Below are positions 5,008-7,006 of a DNA stretch of 7,006 bases, one piece after another. Below the pieces are notes generated by a model. The model did not search any database. It was not told where the DNA came from and saw nothing but the letters and a program-made list of their open reading frames with translations. Numbering within the stretch: position 1 is the stretch's first letter; every line of letters begins with the position of its first letter. The position numbers and the translations under genes were made by a program. This DNA is from Frankiaceae bacterium (GTDB lineage: Bacteria > Actinomycetota > Actinomycetes > JAFAQI01). The stretch is taken from contig JAVEEE010000404.1 in NCBI GenBank assembly GCA_030840615.1, forward strand, positions 1-7,006, read 5' to 3'.

Positions 5008-6278
5008 CCGTGCGCGTCCTGGTGCTCAGCAGCCTCTATCCGCCGCACGCCCTCGGCGGCTACGAAATGTCGTGCGCCGACGTCATGAGCCGCTTCGCCG
5101 CGCGCGGGCACGACGTCACCGTTCTCACCACCGACACCCGTCTCGCCGATGTCGCTGATGAAGCCGATGTCGCTGATGTCGCTGAACCGCAGGTACGCCG
5201 ACAGCTGCGCTGGTATTGGCGGGATCATCAGATCGTGCAGCCAGGGGTGCGGGCGCGACTCGCGCTCGAACGCCACAACCGGGCGACGTTGCAGCGAACG
5301 CTGCGCGAGGTCGCTCCCGACGTCGTGTCCGTGTGGTCGATGGGAGCGATGTCACTCGGGCTGGTCGACGTGCTGAACAACAGCGGTGTCCCCGTGCTCT
5401 ACGCGGTCTGCGACGAGTGGCCCGTCTACGGCCCGCGGCTCGACGGGTGGCTGGCGGGCTTCACCCGCCGCCGCGGCCGCGCGGTCGCACCCGTCGTACG
5501 ACGCCTCACGGGCCTGCCGACTACAGCCCCCGCGCCCCGCGCCGCAACGTTCGGCTGGCTCAGCCGGTTCGTCCGCGACCGTGCACTGGAGGTCGCGGGC
5601 TGGCAGCCCGCGCACGAGACCGTGACCTACAGCGGCATCGACCCGGCCGACTTCCCGCTGACGGCAGGCCGCGAAACCGGGTGGCGCTGGCGGCTGCTCT
5701 GCGTCGGCCGGGTCGAGCCTCGCAAGGGTTTCGCCACCGCGGTCGAGGCGCTCGCAACACTGCCGGCGGAAGCGACGTTGCGCATCGCCGGGCCGGACGA
5801 CGGCAGCCACACGGCCGAGCTGACCGAGCTGGCGCAACGGCTCGGGGTCGTCGACCGGGTCACGTTCGGGGCGGTCCCGCGCTCGGAGCTCCGCCGGGTC
5901 TACGCCGACGCCGATGCGCTGCTGTTCACCAGCGCCTGGCAGGAGCCGTTCGGGCTCGTGCCGGTCGAAGCGATGGCCAGCGGCACGCCGGTCGCGGCGG
6001 CCGCGACCGGTGGCGCCAAGGAGTTCCTCGTCGACGGTGGCAACTGCCTCGTCGTACCGGCGCGGGACCCGGCGGCACTCGCCGCCGCGGTCTGTCGGCT
6101 GGCCGACGACGCCGCGTTGCGAACCCGGCTCGTGGCGGGTGGCCATGCCACGGCCGGCGACCTCAGCGTCGATGCCCTCGCCGACGTCATGGAGCAATGG
6201 CACCTCGCCGCGGCCGCGCGTTTCGCCGACGGCGAGCCGGCGCACCGGCCGGCACCCGGACAGGCGGCCGCGTCGTGA
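5004..6278 (+). CDS. Family 4 (GT-B) glycosyltransferase
   Basis: About 424 residues. The N-terminal Rossmann half begins VRVLVLSSLYPPHALGGYEMSCADVMSRFAARGHDVTVLTT, with the glycine-rich LGGYE loop typical of GT4 acceptor domains. The C-terminal half holds CVGRVEPRKGF (233-243, Lys241), LRIAGPDDG, and the retaining GT4 motif EPFGLVPVE with Glu314 and Glu322 in EX7E spacing, then AMASGTPVAAAATGGAKEFLVDGGN. Expected to be a cytosolic enzyme using a nucleotide sugar. Start: TTG 5004 overlaps the preceding stop as TTGA and has a well-spaced GGGGGAAG; GTG 5010 is the alternative and changes two residues. Residues 48-61 (ADVADEADVADVAE) come from an in-frame 18-bp repeat just after the first strand-helix unit. 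Its end overlaps the next gene as GTGA. The longer open frame running back to 4557 is only the antiphase of the previous gene. Confidence 0.9.
   Translation: MTVRVLVLSSLYPPHALGGYEMSCADVMSRFAARGHDVTVLTTDTRLADVADEADVADVAEPQVRRQLRWYWRDHQIVQPGVRARLALERHNRATLQRTLREVAPDVVSVWSMGAMSLGLVDVLNNSGVPVLYAVCDEWPVYGPRLDGWLAGFTRRRGRAVAPVVRRLTGLPTTAPAPRAATFGWLSRFVRDRALEVAGWQPAHETVTYSGIDPADFPLTAGRETGWRWRLLCVGRVEPRKGFATAVEALATLPAEATLRIAGPDDGSHTAELTELAQRLGVVDRVTFGAVPRSELRRVYADADALLFTSAWQEPFGLVPVEAMASGTPVAAAATGGAKEFLVDGGNCLVVPARDPAALAAAVCRLADDAALRTRLVAGGHATAGDLSVDALADVMEQWHLAAAARFADGEPAHRPAPGQAAAS
5145..5180 (+). repeat. In-frame 18-bp tandem repeat inside the GT4 gene
   Basis: Two copies (5145-5162 and 5163-5180) of GCCGATGTCGCTGATGNN, identical in 16 of 18 bases, followed by GCTGAA. 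They encode ADVADE, ADVADV, AE: an acidic insertion in the N-terminal domain. Its codons (GAT, GCT, GAA) are richer in A/T third positions than the surrounding gene. This suggests recent slippage within a surface loop. Confidence 0.75.
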
Positions 6279-7006
6279 CCGGCGACATGACCGTCGGCGC
6301 GGTGACGGCTCGCGTCGCAAGCGCCGGCTGGGCGCAGACCAGCGCCCGCGCCTCGGTTGTCGTCGCGACGCACAATCGCGTCGGCTTTCTTCCGGGACTG
6401 CTCGAAGCACTCGCCGCGCAGTCGTTGGACGTCGAGGTGGTCATCGCGGATGACGGGTCGAGCGACGGCACGTGGCCGTGGCTGGAGGTTTTCGCTGCGC
6501 ATACGTCGCTGCCGTTGCTGGCGCTGCGCCTCGACCACACCGGCGGACCGTCGGTCCCCCGCAACACTGCCGCCGCCTCCGCGCGCACCGACGTGCTCGC
6601 GGTGACCGACGACGACTGCCTGCCCGAGCCCGGTTGGGCCGCTGGGCTGGTCGATGCGTTGGCCGGCGGCGCGTGGATCGCCCAGGGCGCGACCCGGCCG
6701 GTCGACTGCAGGCACGGGCCGTGGGACCGCGCCGTGTCGGTGTCGGCGCCGAGTGGGTTGTTCGAGACCTGCAATCTGGGCTTCCCGCGCGAACGGTTCG
6801 TCGACCTCGGCGGGTTCCCGACGTTCAACGTGCTGGCTCACCTGCCGCGCGGCTTCGGCGAGGACGTCGTCTTCGGCGCCCTGGCGGCTCGCGAAGGCGG
6901 GCTCGCCTGGGCCGGCGACGCCGTCGTGCGGCACCGATGGATCTCGACCACGTTCACCGAGCATCTGCAGGGCATCAAGCGCCTCGCCGGTTTCCCGTGG
7001 CTCGCG
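6275..7006 (+). CDS. Family 2 glycosyltransferase, truncated by the right window edge
   Basis: The frame is open from GTG 6275 through 7006, giving 244 residues without a stop; the C-terminus is outside the window. GT-A motifs: SVVVATHNRVGFLPGLLEAL (27-46); VVIADDGSSDGT (55-66); GGPSVPRNTAAASA; the metal-binding VTDDDCLPEPGW (110-121, Asp112-Asp114); ETCNLGFPRERFVDLGGF; and FGEDVVFGALAAREG (Glu196-Asp197). The order is that of a GT2 enzyme extending a glycan on the cytosolic side. Start: GTG 6275 overlaps the previous stop as GTGA, with a weak AGGCGG 7 nt upstream. ATG 6287 is a possible alternative, since the first 22 or so residues carry no motif. It is the fourth gene of the coupled operon. 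Acceptor and sugar are unknown. Confidence 0.88.
   Translation, partial: MTGDMTVGAVTARVASAGWAQTSARASVVVATHNRVGFLPGLLEALAAQSLDVEVVIADDGSSDGTWPWLEVFAAHTSLPLLALRLDHTGGPSVPRNTAAASARTDVLAVTDDDCLPEPGWAAGLVDALAGGAWIAQGATRPVDCRHGPWDRAVSVSAPSGLFETCNLGFPRERFVDLGGFPTFNVLAHLPRGFGEDVVFGALAAREGGLAWAGDAVVRHRWISTTFTEHLQGIKRLAGFPWLA

Overview
The window is uniformly GC-rich with strong G/C third-position bias. Its genes resemble actinobacterial ones: an actinobacterial-type CysD, leaderless-looking GTG starts, and a densely overlapping glycosyltransferase operon. I cannot name a genus. I see no tRNA, rRNA, CRISPR array or transposase.

Left part (1-1643, mainly minus strand). A cysD gene (sulfate adenylyltransferase small subunit) starts at GTG 893 and runs leftward. 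Its similarity to the family stops abruptly near position 108. The missing kind of C-terminus (ending MEDRKREGYF, then stop) lies on the opposite strand at 2-67. The window therefore holds two cysD pieces facing each other tail to tail across about 40 bp. This is either a real inverted duplication with truncation or a fold-back assembly chimera, and it is the most important thing to check here. Upstream of cysD is a perfect 27-bp tandem repeat (902-955) in which each unit contains a 7-bp inverted repeat. Next comes a 20-bp palindrome over the stop codon of a small secreted four-cysteine protein of unknown function (971-1516).

Middle (1644-2794). A membrane acyltransferase of the OafA/acyltransferase 3 family is on the minus strand. 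Only 17 bp separate its start from the divergent operon, so the control signals of each side lie within or against the other gene.

Right part (2795-7006, plus strand). Four genes form a coupled operon with ATGA, TTGA and GTGA overlaps: a polytopic GT-C type glycosyltransferase, a GT2 rhamnosyltransferase-like enzyme, a GT4 glycosyltransferase, and a second GT2 enzyme cut by the window edge.

Together the genes look like part of a locus for a cell-surface or exported glycan. Cytosolic GT2/GT4 enzymes would extend a lipid-linked sugar, a GT-C enzyme would act at the outer face of the membrane, and the acyltransferase would decorate the product. A sulfate-activation gene beside them makes sulfation of the glycan a reasonable but unproven hypothesis.
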